Numbered from the stretch's first letter, positions 32,615 to 46,519 are shown. The stretch is DNA of 64,000 nt from Rutpela maculata (GCA_936432065.2 OW386293.2:25990234-26054233); one strand, 5' to 3'. The notes: a model not told the origin generated them from the sequence alone. Translations and numbers: made by a program.

Positions 32615-34117
32615 ATATCCTCTTACAAAAACCTCTGAATGAGTCTGTGAGTCTTTTAGATACACGTTAGGTCTCCAGCATCAAATACAGGTACAGGTAT
32701 ACCGTCATTAATTTTTAGGGGTGATTTTATTTAAAAAAAAAATACTTAAAAATTCCCTGTAATCATGGGTCCGGAAATATCTATTAACGGAGCTAGGGTC
32801 TTCAGAACGAGATAATTTTTTTTTTACATAGAATCACTTCTAAAAATTATTGACTGTAAACCTGAAACACACTGTATATCTTTTTCGGATTGTCAAAAGA
32901 ACACAAAGGTAAACTGAAGTCCATGAAATCCAAATATTTTTATCCATATTTTTACATTTTGTGTAACAATAAATAAATATATATCTTAACCATAAACATA
33001 CCTAGTTTGATTTTTATTAATTTTTACGTTCAAGAGGAGCTTCCGTATTTATAATATGATTATTTTTCAACTCAAATTTAGAAAAATAGATACCCTTCAG
33101 GAAAATGTCCAAAATTTGTAGCACAGCTCAGTAGCGCCGTTAATGGTAACGCTATCTGGAATTTTTAATGATCAAAATAATTTTAATTTAAAACCCAATA
33201 CCGAAGAATCGCCAAATATATCCATGTTTCCTTTTGGACGTACAGTCAAATCATATATCAGCAACGGTACATTTTTGACACATGTTCAATTAACTGTTTT
33301 TACAAAATATCTTGAGGAATTAATGATACTTATTTAAGAAATATCATACAGTGCGTGTAATTGCCGATTAGGCATGTACATTCACGTAGCATGAGAGATA
33401 TGACATCCTAGCAACAACAAACTCGCCCGTCGGCGGCATAGATTAAGGAGTGATCTTTTAGGTTTGGGGTGAAAAACGAGGTAATCTGAAAATTCTGACT
33501 TCGGATTCGGTTTAAGAGGGTCAAAATACATAAGGATACACTGGTCTGGTCCATAGGCTAGACCACTTTTTTTGTGTGGCTGTGTAATCAACCCTCCAAT
33601 TTTTTATTCTTTTTACTGACAGATCTAGATTCACTGGTACAAAATGCCACATTCATAATTTTTCTCTAGCTCGTAATTTCCAAATTTTAGCTTTTCTTGT
33701 CTTCTTTTCAAACTCATTCTGTATACCGCGTGTTCCAGAATTCCGTTAACAGGCGATATCTCCGTTACTTAAGAAGATATAAATATAAAAATAAAAACCT
33801 GCAAAGGGCATGAAATAATCCTTCTAATAACCGTGGAGCCGTGTTGCCTTTTGCAACCTCTAAGAAACCACCTCCTAACTTTTTCTTTTCAAACGGCATC
33901 CAGTATAGCTAGGACCTGAAATTGTGTCCCCACGTCATTCTGCTCACAGTGATATACCATACTTGGTATGTTTGGAGGATCTTATGGATTGGATTCGTGA
34001 GGCTTGACCAGTTATGCTTAGAGAAACCTACACACGAGATAGTCCTGAGAAATTAGACATTGCCTTTCGGAAGAAATCCCGGAAAGCTGGATTTTGGTAT
34101 GAACCACATTGTGGTTT
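32615..34117. other. F-box 3' region, then repeats; no other gene
   Basis: A polyadenylation signal AATAAA is at 32969-32974. A single unit of repeat family B lies at 33460-33592, ending 'gtgtggctgtgtaatc'. The stretch 33720-33960 has 'ccgcgtgttccagaattccg'-type text typical of transposon ends but no partner end. A 60-codon frame at 33143-33337 matches nothing I know. Confidence 0.45.
32969..32974 (+). promoter_or_regulatory. Candidate polyadenylation signal, F-box gene
   Basis: AATAAA, followed at once by a second overlapping AATAAA, about 355 bp past the stop codon. It is the first good signal after the last exon. Confidence 0.5.
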
Positions 34118-34203
34118 TAAACAAAACGTTAAAAAAACTAGAGGTTTTCTTCCAAGGTTTAAATACCTCAAAGACATTTTAGACGTAAAACACCTGAAAA
34201 TAC

Positions 34204-34602
34204 TGTGACGTGTTTCCACCCTTAGGAAACCACCTTCGCAAATTCCGTGGGTTCCAAAATTTATAACAAGAGATGTCCACTAACACACTTTATTAAATAT
34301 TTACTGGATACTTCACAATACTATTATTAATTTAAATACACTTTACTGACTAAAATCACAATGTTTATCACTTTGTTTATCTTTGAAGTCTTAACCTCAC
34401 TTTCTATACTTTCTGAACTTTCTGAACTACTCGCCGAGAATGCGGTCGGTCTTTTATACCTAAAAATGACAGATTTCGATTGTTCTGTGATGACGCCACC
34501 ATTCTCTAGATCATTCCAGATGTCACCAGAATTAACTTCTGGTAGGTTTCTCGAGTAGGTGCAAATACACTACATTCATTCTAAGGGTTGCAACACATTA
34601 CA
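34204..34602 (-). repeat. Solo LTR with ATAC target duplication
   Basis: It starts TGTGACGTGTTTCC and ends in ATTACA on the plus strand, and aligns along its length to the LTRs at 26574 and 30254, with many more differences, so it is older. ATAC flanks both sides (34200-34203, 34603-34606). It is left after LTR-LTR recombination. It keeps the TATA box (34451-34458). Confidence 0.9.
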
Positions 34603-35015
34603 ATACTCTACTATTCGCTAGTTCAATCGCAGGTCTCATATGGCATTTTGGGTTGGGAAGGAGTAAGTAATCACTACTTAGAGAACTTAAATGTGCTGCA
34701 AAAATGGATAATCAAAATAATATTTGGTAAAGATCTTCGCTACTCCAGTGACACTTTGTTTGCAGAAACTAACATCTTGGACATGAGGCTATTCTGTTTA
34801 AATATTATAGTAAATATATTCAAAAATAAAACCAACATAATACCAATAACACATAATTATGAAACACGACACAAACAGAATAGCTGCCACAAGCCAAGAA
34901 GCGAAAAAACGGTAGGACGGAAAACTTTTATACCTAGACTATCCGACCTTCTTCCATTGAGTATTAAACATATAAAGAGTTTACATTTGTTCAAGACAAA
35001 ATTAAAACAATGGAT

Positions 35016-35055
35016 AACACACATACACACACACCATCACACACACACACACACC
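35016..35055 (+). repeat. CA microsatellite
   Basis: A (CA)n run with a few interruptions at the 3' end of the LINE frame; it encodes the HTHTHT end of that frame. Confidence 0.8.
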
Positions 35056-35202
35056 CCGGCATGTTTTTCATGATATCGTGAATCAAAAAATTCTTATATG
35101 AGCTCTACTTCTGATGGAACTTAAGTATTTTTATGATTTACTCACCTGACTTGATACCTTACTGTCAACATATTTAACTGATTATAGACAATAGTAGTTT
35201 GT

Positions 35203-35315
35203 GCAACAAGAGTGGATATGATATCCATATCGCACGATAAAGAAGTTTGAGCACGACGCCGTAGGCGGAGTGCTTCAAATCTTTTAAGTGCGATATGGAT
35301 AATCCACTCGAGTTG
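35203..35315. repeat. Short palindromic element
   Basis: 'gcaacaagagtgga' pairs with 'tccactcgagttgt', 'ccatatcgcac' with 'gtgcgatatgg', and 'tttgagcac' with 'gtgcttcaaa'; the apex is 'gacgccgtaggcgga'. It has the same plan as 1686-1818. Confidence 0.7.
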
Positions 35316-35638
35316 TAGAGTATACTTTTTCTACGACCAGCTTAAAAAACTACAAAATTTATTAAACATTAATATATTACACAAATACACACTGACAGTA
35401 CACACTGACAGTTACTTTGACAGCTTACGCACTAATTTGATTTTAAAACGAATAGTTTCATATCCATCCTAGAACTGATATGAAATATATCCGTTCAGTT
35501 AACTGGAATTGCCTACTTATCCATTCTACAGACGGGAGTAGAAAAAATGATTTTATTCATCCATATTGATCCATAGTTCAATCTTCATTTTTCATCATTT
35601 CAAGGGTTTTAACTGTTTTAAGAGCCACAGACCGAACT
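35316..35638. other. No gene seen
   Basis: AT-rich sequence with a tandem 'acacactgacagt' doublet near 35390-35410. Nothing else can be supported. Confidence 0.4.
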
Positions 35639-36640
35639 TTGATGCTAATTTACACCCTTAAAACGCATGCAATAAAAAAAAAACACGGGTCTAATATTTT
35701 TCATTATATTTTCAGAATATGCAATAAAAAAAATACGTGCAACGACTCCATTCGCGCTATTCTGGCACATTCAAGCTTGAGGAATGCTGCCTTAAATTTA
35801 AACATGTTTCGAAATACTATTTGGAGGTGCCTTAAAAATCATAACCGAAAACCATTCAATCCCAAATTTTTGCATACTTTGGAAGTGGGTGACGAAGTAA
35901 GAAGGTTTGAGTATTACTTGTAGGCCCAAGGGGAGTATTTGAATGACACAGATTTAAAAAAAAAATCTTCTCTAGCGTTGATGCTAGATTCACCACAAAC
36001 AGTGTGGTTTCCGCACAGAATTGTAGGTTTTGGGCAGGGTGAAATCCCAATTGGGTAACCAATTGCAGAAGTCAATATTCACAAGAAATAAATGCCCGGT
36101 GTGGTATTTTGAACGAGTGCTTAAGTGGTCCCTATTTTTTTAATGAAAATTTAAACATTTTAAATTTTCTGGAGTGCTTGGGAAATCAGTTTTGGAACGA
36201 GATTCAAAACCTGCTGGGAAAAGAACAGTTAGATATCCAAATAGATGGATGCATTCCAGACCAAGCAGTATTTGTCAGAACGTGGCTCAGCCAAAACTTT
36301 CCTGGCAGATGGATTGGACGAAGTAAGTAATCCATTGATAGCCTGGCCTCCAAGATCGCTGGATTTGACACCCCGTGATTTTATTTGTGGGGTAATCTTA
36401 AAAACAAAGTATGTAATGCAGTATATAAAGTATATAAAGTATGTAATGTGGGGTAATCCTAAAAACAAAGTATATAAATCTTGACACAACATAGGCAGGA
36501 ACTACGTGACAGAATTACACTAGCTTCTCAAGAAATCTCCAGGGAAGAAATGTCTTTCGTAATAATCGTGAGAGAATAGATAAATGTGTAGAAATTGAAG
36601 GCGGCTTAGTAGAGGGAACCTACATTTAATTGTTCTATTT
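35639..36640 (+). pseudogene. Second broken mariner-like transposase
   Basis: Fragments in several frames follow the order of the 12296-13395 transposase: TIWRCLKNHNRKPF and PKFLHTLEVGDEVRRFEYYL, CGILNECLSGPYFF, DIQIDGCIPDQAVFVRTWL (second catalytic Asp region; HN of the usual DGAPAHN is lost), and IAWPPRSLDLTPRDF (third acidic block). At least three frame changes and stops intervene. A local duplication near 36420-36480 repeats 'gtggggtaatc(t/c)taaaaac'. The element ends were not found. Confidence 0.65.
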
Positions 36641-38799
36641 ATTTATTTATTTTTAGTTAAACTTTTTTGTTTCACTTCTTTTCAATTATTTGTTTGTTAG
36701 TTTGTATAGTGTGAAAGGATAAAAATTTCTAAATTAAACATTAGTATTTTTTTAACAATGAATCATTCATTTGACAGTTATTTCAGTCAAGGTACTCTTT
36801 TCATAAATACACAAATCCATGCAACACTGAATTTTCCTCGGAAATTTCTGAATTTTTATTTCTCCCAGGAAGAATTCAGAAATATGACTTCTTCAATGAA
36901 ATTTAGCACAAAAACATTTGAGGGTTTGCCGAATCCAGTGGCGTACTCAGATTTGAAATAAAAAAATCGCTAATAAAATTTCACCATTTTCTGCCCCGAA
37001 GGAAAATCATAGTAGGCCACGGTATTATGTTTTGTAAGATTTAGGATAACAGAAAGATACGCTTTTCAAAGGGCTATATTCAAAAAATATATATCTAAAT
37101 CGGACATTAAATAAACCTTTTGGAGTGGTTCCAAGCAAAATGAGACACGCTATACATCTAAAGAATTATTTTCCTAATTATAAAAATATGTCTCACAGGT
37201 AAATGAACACAGCAACTATATGTATATCGGTGAAAATATGGTTGTATGGGATTTAACCTAACTATTCCAAGTTGCCTCCTGATGTAACTTACCAAAATCT
37301 TAAAATTTCGAAAGAATCGTAATTTTAATTCTAATTTAAGTGAATATATATGGGACACAGACAATATGTCTAAACGAATTTACTGAAGGCTGTCTTCGCT
37401 CAAAGCAAATAATAAAATAGGCATAAAACCAAAATCATTGCAGCAGCAACATAACATAACCGACTAACCTTCTAAAATACTCAGAATGGGGCAATAATTT
37501 ATTTATCGCCTTTCTTAGAAAATGGCAGTATGTAAAAGCCCCATAACAATATTGTCGTGCATATGGAGAAGGAATTCAAGAGAGGTTTCCATAATTTGAT
37601 ATTTTACGACATCTAAATCGCGCTGTCCGCCATTATGCTCTAGGTAGGAATGATTCCAGCAGTATAATTTCGCAATTCAATGTCAAGTGATGAGTTCCGT
37701 CATGGCTTTATTATGCGTGCTCATTTTTAGCACATCATTCTCTATGCTCCTTCTCTTTGAGACTATTCATTTTCTGTCAGATTATTATTTGCTTCTTATT
37801 TGAGTTGGATTAAAATTTCCGGAATATAGTGGAATGTTCGTATTGAAAGTAACGAATAAAGCCTAAAACCCAAATCTTATTTTGAGTCATGAGTACCTAC
37901 TAAGATTAAATATTTAGAATTTTGTGAAAAAAAAAAATGCAATGTAAATTTTTAAAATAAATTTTTTAAAATGGCTATCGACAATTTTTTGTGGGTAAAA
38001 TATTCTCAAAATTGAGAAGATAATTATTGCTATAATAGGCATGTACCTAAATACAGGAAATAAATGAAAATATTTGTTCTATTCATTTTATTCACTATCA
38101 GAGTGTTTTATAACTCGTAGAATAATCTACGTGCTATAAATATCACTATTTAAATTTATTGTAAGTTAATTATTATTCTTGTGAAAACTACTAATATAAA
38201 AGGAAATTTAAAAAAATTAACTGCCTTCAAAAAAGAGCGTCAAAAATTATGAAATAAAATTTCACCATCACCCAGTTAATTGATGGTATGTTATTCAACG
38301 AGCGTGTAATAGCTAAAGTCTGTTTGCTGAAAGAGTCCCGGTGTGACGTCGCGAACGTCTGAACTAAGATGCCGTAGGCTCGTTGGTGTTTTCAAATGCA
38401 CTGTGGCTTCGCTTTGTTTTATATTTTACTTGATGTTTTTAATTAGATTTATTTAAAGAAAATTCAATGGGGTTATTTCATGTGTGTAAAAAACTTAAAA
38501 ATACCTACCAATTTGAACAGTAAAATATACGAGAATAATGTAACAGCCATTAAAATCACTCTGATATTTGTTAATTATCCATAAATCCACAAAAACTATA
38601 CTACTCATTTTAAATTTTATTAACGCGTGACGTCAATGGTTAGAAATAATTTTATGGTTATTTTATTGTTGTTAGATTGCTGCCCTGTTAATGCCAAATG
38701 TAACACTAATGTTTAACCTCTTGTTTCCCAGTTTGCAAATAAATATGAATTTATGGAAGTGTGAAGAGGCGCATATTTTCGGCCACAACTTTGTTGTTT
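36641..38799. other. No gene seen
   Basis: AT-rich sequence with several one-line frames that match nothing. Around 38290-38400 there is 'caacgagcg' with 'gatgccgtaggctcgttgg', a weak relative of the short palindromic family. 'gacgtca' sites recur but no structure could be supported. Confidence 0.4.
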
Positions 38800-39453
38800 T
38801 TCATGTTAGAGAAAAAATAAAAAAAGCAACGGAAAGCTCGATCAATTTTCTTTAGAATTAATGTCGACGGATATTTTGAAGAAACTGATAATTAGCGAGA
38901 TTCTTAAGAAAATGGAAGAAATGTCAGGTTTTGATAGAAAATGCATGTAAACATTAAAAAATTATTTTTCCCAGAAACGTTCGCTTTGAAGGGCCGAGAT
39001 TAATGGAGCGGCTAGGTAACACATGATATTAAGAGCACATTGCAATTGAGATCAATTTCAGTTAATTACCGATTAATTACGGTGACAAAATGGCGAAATT
39101 TTACCGAAAAAAAAAGTTCCCAATTCCACCCCTTCTTTTCCCCCATTTTTATCGCAAAACAAAAAATTTAAAAAAGACTTTTAGCAAATTAAGCTCTTAC
39201 CGTTTCAGAGATATCGGAGAAAAATAGTAAAACGAGAACATGCATCTCAGAACCGAAAATAGCGCAAAAACATGCAATCTTAAAACGTTCATATTTTTCG
39301 AAAAATACCTGCGGGAGGGCCGAACGATGCCACGACGCAAAGAGGAAGAGTTCTAGTTGATCCGCGTCGTAAATTGCACAAGGCAGATCGAAAATTCGGC
39401 TCGGCACGAACGAATCAAAACTGGTACTATTGACATTTAGCGAAAACGGCAAA
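38800..39453 (-). repeat. Dispersed repeat family C, copy 2
   Basis: Inverted relative of 548-1350. On the minus strand it holds an 87-codon frame (39452-39189) containing FDSFVPSRIF and VFFEKYERFKIACF, then the 'cgtaattaatcggtaattaa' block at 39064-39095 and the 'gaaagctcgatcaattttct' region. No gene function is assigned. Confidence 0.55.
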
Positions 39454-41503
39454 ACAAAATGTCAGTCACACCTCAATATAGGTAATGGTGAAGTTTATAT
39501 TTCATGGCTGCCATACAAATTTACTGCTTGAACTATACTGCGCATGCGTAACCATTGACGTCACGGCTTTTGGCGGGAACTACCATTTTCAAATTATAAA
39601 TTGAATTTAAAATTATTTAACGACCATTAAAAAAACTTGCCATTACATATACTTAGTTTTTACTAGTCCTAGAATCCAAATTTAATGTAAATAAAAATTA
39701 TGAAATAACCCCATCATAATTGTGAGAAATGGCGAAATATTTATGGAAAAATGCGAAGACGCACGTTACATCGGTCATGACTTTTTAATTTTTTTAAGGA
39801 GAAAAAAAAACGACTGTTAGCTTAATCAACGGTCTTGGATTTGGTTTTTTAATAATTTTGACGCGAGTGTCATAGTTTTTGAGATATTTAACTTTTAAAA
39901 CTTAAAACGTTTGGCGTTCGGCACCATCTTTAAACCTCCATATCTCTGAAAAAAATATATATAGCGGAGATAATAAAAACAACAAATTGCTCCTTGGTTT
40001 ATGAACTTTTCCTATGAGATTTTTTTTATTCTTGAGCTGGGAGTGATACTTTTTGAGTTATTCAATAAAAACCTTGTTGAAGCGCCCGTTTTCGCAATCG
40101 GCAAAGAAGGCGAGACACGAAATCTTTAAACGTTCAGAATTTTTTTTATACATGAGTAAAAAGGTCATACAATGTCATTATAGAAAGAGGAAGAATCGTG
40201 ACATCGTGAATTGCACTGCCAAAATCCAAAAATTCAAGCCCATAATAGCATACGAAACATGATATTTTTTTACTTTCGACGAAATTGATGACCTATTTTT
40301 AATCAAACTAAGTATTGTCACTGCTATATTTTTGGAACGAGATAGTTAATCTTGATGCGTTTTTGTGGCCATTAGCAAAATTCATTGACTATCGATCATC
40401 GTAAACAGATTTCTAAATCTAAATTATGATTGTTTCTTTTATCCACAGGGTGATTGCCAGACCCTTACATTGTTGCGAAAAGTCATCGTTCTCCCAAATT
40501 CTTAAAAAATGTTTAGATTTTTTTTGAACATTTTCTAATTATATCTTTCTTATTTAACGAGTTATAATTTTTTTAAATAGAATGGTACAATTTATGTGTG
40601 ATATGATATATCGATACGAATAATACAGTACTGTTCACTCTTTTTTTAAACCATTGGCGTACTGCAAATATTTCCTAAAGGGTGTTTCTTTTTTCGGCAG
40701 CATCTCTGGAACTGGTGAAAGTTACCTTTAATTTTTACATACTCTAAAATATTTTCGACTTATATGCTTAGTGAGAAAAGAAATAAAAAACAAATTTTGC
40801 AATATGTAATGATTAGTGATCGGAATTTTGAGTTTAATCTCGGGTGCGTCATTACAAGGATTTATTAAAATATGCATACATTATTAGTTGTAAATATGTA
40901 TACATGTATTCTATTATGCCAAAATAAATGAGAAACTCGTAAAGTAGGTTCGTATTATATTTAATTTCGATTTAATTTTGTAAGAAAGAAAAACTTTAAG
41001 TTTTTGATGTAAAATTGTATATACCTACCTATATGCGCCACTGGAATTAAACCCAAATTCCGATCACTGGTAATGATTTAACGAATTAACAACAAACGAA
41101 ACGGACAAAAGTAAAACATGATGCAAACAATAAATCAAAAAAATCTAAACATCTTCGCCAGTCTGCGGTATTCCAGTAGTCATGCTGTTGAGACTATTGC
41201 AGGTGACCCATTTTATGACGAGAAAGATGACTGGGATATGGCGCACGCATTATTATCTTAAAAATATTAATTGATGTTTTCAGCGTACGCTGAATTCCAA
41301 TAAATGACGTACTGGTTATTTATCAGAATTCAATTTGACAGTTCTGACAACATTTATTTGAGCATTTTGTGATAAAAGCAATTCAAGAATGGCTCGTCTA
41401 ACTTTAAAAGAATTGAATAATTGCATTAGACTATTGGCTCAACATCCAATTTTATTTATTTCGTAATTGCTTGTTAAAGGTACTTTAGTAACTTAAATTG
41501 AAA
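39454..41503. other. No gene; possible third family C relic
   Basis: At 40053-40262 the sequence resembles the family C frame in reverse ('atagaaagaggaagaatcgt', 'cgtgaattgcac') but is much diverged. The rest is AT-rich with no supportable feature. Confidence 0.4.
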
Positions 41504-41853
41504 TAGATATATCATCTAACCTACGCACAGTGGCCCCGAAGTGACTTTTTTCAAACCAGTCTGCGGGCCTTAATACTTAAGCAATCGGAAAGTTTTTTTT
41601 GAAATTTTCGTTTTTTAATTGCCTATCGATCTGCCAATTTTCCATTTTTCAGAATTTTCCAAAGAAGCTTAAATTTTCATAAATCATTTTGAAAAATCGG
41701 GGGCAAAAATCGAAAATCTGGTTTGATAGATGATAGACAATTAAGAAACGAAGATTTAAAAAAAAACTTTTCGACTGCTTAAGTATTAAGACCTGTAGAC
41801 TGATTTGAAACAAACTGTGTGCCACTGTGCGTAAGTTAAATGATATATCTGTT
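41504..41853. repeat. Foldback element, 350 bp
   Basis: The arms pair through 'atagatatatcat', 'acgcacagtgg', 'cttaatacttaagca' and 'aattgcctatc'. Only a short spacer near 41660-41700 is unpaired. Non-coding. Confidence 0.75.
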
Positions 41854-42072
41854 TTAGTTTAAAATGTTTCTAAAATATTTTAACAAGCCAATTAAGAAAT
41901 GAATAAAGTTGGATGTTGTTGAGGGCGAGTATCTACTTCAGAAATAAAAATTTTAAAAAATTCTGCCGCGTACTGAATTCCAGTGACACCAAGTAAAAGT
42001 GAATTGTACCTTATTCGAGCAAAATGTTAATCATGTAGATATTTGTAGTCGGCTTCGCCGGACTCCTCGTAT

Positions 42073-43873
42073 TAGTACAGTATCTAGAGGTAAAAAATAT
42101 GCAAAACTTCGGAATAATGTCATATTGAACGGATTTCGTTCATTTTTGGCAGTATAATAGTAAATGCTTCACAGAAAAGTTTCTGTATTGTGCGGAGGCT
42201 TGCTAATTTATAGAGGGTGGATACCACCCCCTCTCAGGGGGTGGCACTTAAAAAATATATATATATTTATTGGAGCTGAAGTAGAATCAAATTTTAATAA
42301 GACAAGGTTCTATGCAATTTTTCACATAAATTGATAGTTTTTAAGTTATAGCGACTTCAAAGTTGCGATTTCAGCTTAAAAAAAGATATTTCCAAACGGC
42401 TTTCGTTAAGTATCTCGAAAAGTATTACTTTATCGAAAAAATGTTAGAAACCAATTACAGAAAGTACAAACTGGGAATTAATTATATTTTTTGTTTATTG
42501 ATGTAGGATTAATAATTACGGAGATATTTAAGTTTACATTTGGCATCCAAGTGTTCATAAATAATTATTTAGAGTGAGAGTTAAATACCTCAGAAATTGT
42601 GACAGCTACGTCAAGGATGCTAATAGGTAGAATAATAGGTTATTAATTAAGCTTTCAATTTTTTTTTTTATTGGTTTCTGTAGCATAAAAAACAAAGAAG
42701 TTATGACCGAAGCAATGTGCGTCTACACATTTTTTTAATAACAACGTCGCCATTTTGTTACTGTAATTAGCCAATAATTAAAAAAATGGAATTTTAAACA
42801 CTGTTTCTCATTAATATATAGCATGACGTAGATGCTCAAATTTTTTGATTTGTATACAGCACTTGCTTTAGAAAAAAATATAGTTTAAACTATAAAGATA
42901 TTTTCGATAAAACGTATTTTTTTTCCTTTTCCAAGTATCTCAATAAACATTAGTTTTGTTGAAAAATGGCTAAAGACCAAACGTAAAGCTCATAAACTGA
43001 TAATGAATTTCGCTTGTTTATTTATTTACATAAATTTAATAGTTTCGGTGATATGAAAGTTTACAAATGGTGTCCGAACGATTATAAGACGAAAAATGCA
43101 GTTTAAATGTTAAATACCTCAGAAACTGTGACACTTACGTCACGCATGCTAACAGATGAAATTAAAGACAGTTAATTGCGCTTTCAAATTATTTTTTACT
43201 CGTTCCTGTAGCATAAGAAATAAGGAAGTTATGACGGAAAGATGTGCGTATTTATATTTTTTTATATAAAAAAAGGTCGCCATTTTGTTACTCTAATTAG
43301 CCATTAATTTAAAATAAATTATCTCAAATACAGTTTTTCGTTAAGACGTAGCATTACCTAGATGCTCAAATTTTGCTCATTTAAAGCACTTGCTTTAGAA
43401 AAAAATGCATTTTAAACTTTAAAGGTAATTTCGAAACACTTGGGTACCAAATATAAACTTAAATATCTCCGAAATTATTAATCCTACATCAATAAACAAA
43501 AAATATAATTAGTTCCCAGTTTGTACTTTCTGTAATTGGTCTGTAACATTTTTTCGATAAAATAATACTTTTCGAGATACTTGACGAAAGCCGTTTGGAA
43601 ATATCTTTTTTTTAAGCTAAAATCGCAATTTTGAAGTCGTTATAACTTAAGAACTATCAATTTATGTGAAAAATTGCATAGAACCTTTTCTTCTTAAAAT
43701 TTGATTCTATTTCAGCTCCAATGAATATATATATATATATTTTAAGTGCCACTCCCTATAAATTACAATATAGAAACTTTTCTGTGAACCATTTACTATT
43801 ATATTGCCAAAAATGAACGAAATCCGTTCAATATGACATTATTCCGAAATTAAAACCTCTAGTTACCGTACTA
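42073..43873. repeat. Foldback element with about 480 bp arms and direct core repeat
   Basis: The arms 42073-42560 and about 43440-43873 share 'ctagagg', 'gacattattccga' (inverted), 'tgatagtttttaagttata' and 'cattattaatcctacatcaa'-type blocks. Between them lie two direct, diverged copies of about 350 bp starting near 42590 and 43110, both with 'taaatacctcagaaa', 'cgccattttgttact' and 'gcacttgctttagaaaaaaa'. Terminal bases are TAGTAC. Non-coding. Confidence 0.8.
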
Positions 43874-46519
43874 CAACTTTATATTTTAGTTTAAATTACT
43901 TAAAAATGTACAAAAAATACATACTTTGTATTCAGTTCATTATAACTAATACTATAGCTGTCCCGACAATATGTTTATAGGTGGTGTAGTTTCAGACCTT
44001 TTGCATTTGTTATTTAAATTATAAAGATATTTACCAGTATAGGTTTCAGGTTTTACCTAGTTTGTTATTGATATTGAATATTACGGTGCCCGAATATTAC
44101 CTGTGAATGTTATCCATGTGACCTGTAAAGGGAAGGTTTTTCTCAAATATTTGTTTATTAATATTATTCATAAACCTAATTGTTGCTCATGAATATTCAA
44201 ATTGTTTCTTGTTGTGTAGAGTGTGTTTTATATTTCATAAGTACACTCCAATATCTTTTCTATTTGTGACAATTTTCACTTATCGTAGACGAGAATGCGT
44301 GTAACAACTATTTCTGTACAAAAAATTGTTAACATTATTGACGCATAGCAAGTATGTAAAAAGATTTTATTTCATACTGTCTTGTAAATGACTATTTCCC
44401 GGACTAGTGCAGCCGGTAAATCGAACATTATAGTATCTGATACTGTAATGTATTTGTTACCTCTGTAATATGTTACCTAGCAACACTATCATATTATTAG
44501 TTTAAAATGACAAAACATTTTTTTTTCTTGTCTGTGCCCGTGCACTATATGAATATTACCGGATACTCCGTCATTTCATAGAATACCGCGTATGCAAATA
44601 TATTACACAAACACACAAAAAAAAAGTGAAAAGTGGGCTGTTTCACCTGATTCTTGTTCACCACGTCGAAATATATAACAGACCACTTTTTTTATTTTGT
44701 GGAGCTGTATAATCCTCGAACAACATCCCACCAAAACAGAATATTTTCCCCAGCCACAACTTGTATAAAAATGTTCTCCAATAAATGTAATTTGTCACTA
44801 ATATCCACATTTTTAATTTGCATTCTTACTGCTATAATTAAATCTTATAAAGAAATTTGATTTTCATGGTTTCATGATCATGGTTCATGTAACTCTACTT
44901 CTAAGGATATACACAGCGGCGAAGTTGGAAATAAAAATAAAATACCAATTTTTATCTACAGGAGGGGCGCCATATCATGAGGGCGGGGGTTAAAATGACC
45001 CCCTAGCCCTCCAGCTACGCCGCTGGATACATATATTTTTTATGTAGCGTATTACTATATAGTCTATTTCATAAGTGACAGCACATTTTTTTTATATTCC
45101 AGAGATTAAAATATGAAGCTTGAGCCAAAACTGTACTAAAATATTGTTGGTTAATCACGCTTGTAGTAAACCTAACATCGTAAGAAATCCGGAATTGCTT
45201 ACTCCATACTTCAAACTATCGGGGGTAAAAACGAAATAAATGGAGAAGAAATTCAAGAGATAGATGACAATTAAAAAACAAGCAAAGAGTATGTATATGT
45301 ATATAAAGCCGATGATTCTAGATTTCCATGAAAATACTCAACTTTGGCGGTCCTTGATGTTCGAAAATATACAGGATGTTTCCTGACAAAACGGTCATGA
45401 CTTAATGGCAGATATAGGACATCGAAGGTAATCAGAATAACCCATAGAAAAAGCCAATTGGGCCTGTAGAAGAACTTAATCTTCTGCGTCTGAGTGACGC
45501 GATACCAATTTATTTATCAACGGCGCCAGTCGCATTATTTCTTAGCTCTTCCACTCCCAGACGGGTTTGAGATAAGATACAACTTGATAGAATAAGTAAT
45601 AGGCCAAGGCTGCTTAGATTATTAGCGCCGCTCCCTCTCTAATAAAAATTTATTTTTCTCTCTCTAATAAGAATTTAGTCTATCTCTCTGATGGGATTTT
45701 ACTTATTTACCTACTAATAATGAATTTTACACCTAAAGATTTCTGAAATATTTTCATAGAAAAATTCCTATCGAGCTCCCGTAAGGTAACCAGAACATTG
45801 AATTTCAAACTTGTGGAGTCATGAGAATTCCAATTAACTCAATTTCCGGTCTTCCAAACGAAAACCCTCAAGGGATTAAGAATAGCAACAAGTCATATTA
45901 TCAATAAAATTCAAAAAGTTCAAAGAATAGATTTATTGACTAGGTTTAAAGTAAGTATAATAAAATTGTGCAATATCCTATCCAATAAATTATATAATTT
46001 GAAAGAATCGCCTCCCCAATTAAGGGTACGGTAAATTTTACCATACAAATAAGAGCGTGCGCTAACACTCGATTTCGTAGAAAAGATTTATGCAACTTCC
46101 CCAGAATTTAATGCAAGCATTTAGGTTTATATTTGTGGTTGACTGAAAATAATATAAAAATATTTTACTAAAAAAATGTTGGTTTGTTTGTGATTAGCTT
46201 TAAGAATTTCGTATGTGATCATATCTTTCACAAGAACGGAGCTTAAAAATGTTTTCGATTAATACATAAGTTAGATAACTTTCGGTCAGTCTCAAGACTT
46301 ACTGGTCCCTATGTAGGTTCAATTTAGACGACTTCGCCGAGCGACTTTTTGGCTAAACTGTTTTTTGTCATAATTATATATAAGGCGGTTTTCTCTATAA
46401 CGTTGCTATCTGGCTTCCCACCATCGCTATCTACCGATTATCCAACGCACTCGTCCAAATTACAAGCCGCTGGATGAATCCAAATTTGTTCTATGTGAGA
46501 AACCGGCCTTGTCTATTTT
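43874..46519. other. No gene; fragments of repeat families B and D
   Basis: Family D copy 2 is at 44361-44486. A family B terminal motif ('gaccactttttttattttgt' with 'ggagctgt') is at 44684-44712. The stretches 43900-44350 and 44900-46500 show no structure or frame I can support. Confidence 0.45.
44361..44486 (+). repeat. Dispersed repeat family D, copy 2
   Basis: It shares 'taaatgactatttcccgga', 'gccggtaaatcgaacatta' and 'gttacctagcaacac' with 24709-24853, but carries one palindrome ('tatagtatctgatactgta') instead of two. Confidence 0.6.

Larger units (their letters stand above)
34118..35073 (+). pseudogene. Non-LTR (LINE) reverse transcriptase 3' end, split by solo LTR
   Basis: Before the LTR the frame reads RGFLPRFKYLKDILDVKHLK, and after it YYSLVQSQVSYGILGWEG, then LENLNVLQKWIIKIIF and ETNILDMRLF. 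This is the RT thumb and C-terminal region of LINEs in which SYGILGWGG and LQKRILKII are recurrent motifs. Excising the LTR and one target copy makes the two parts continuous in frame. The coding part ends at 35073 beside a CA microsatellite. The clade (jockey/I-like) is a guess. The catalytic N-terminal region is absent, so this is a 5'-truncated copy. Confidence 0.7.
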
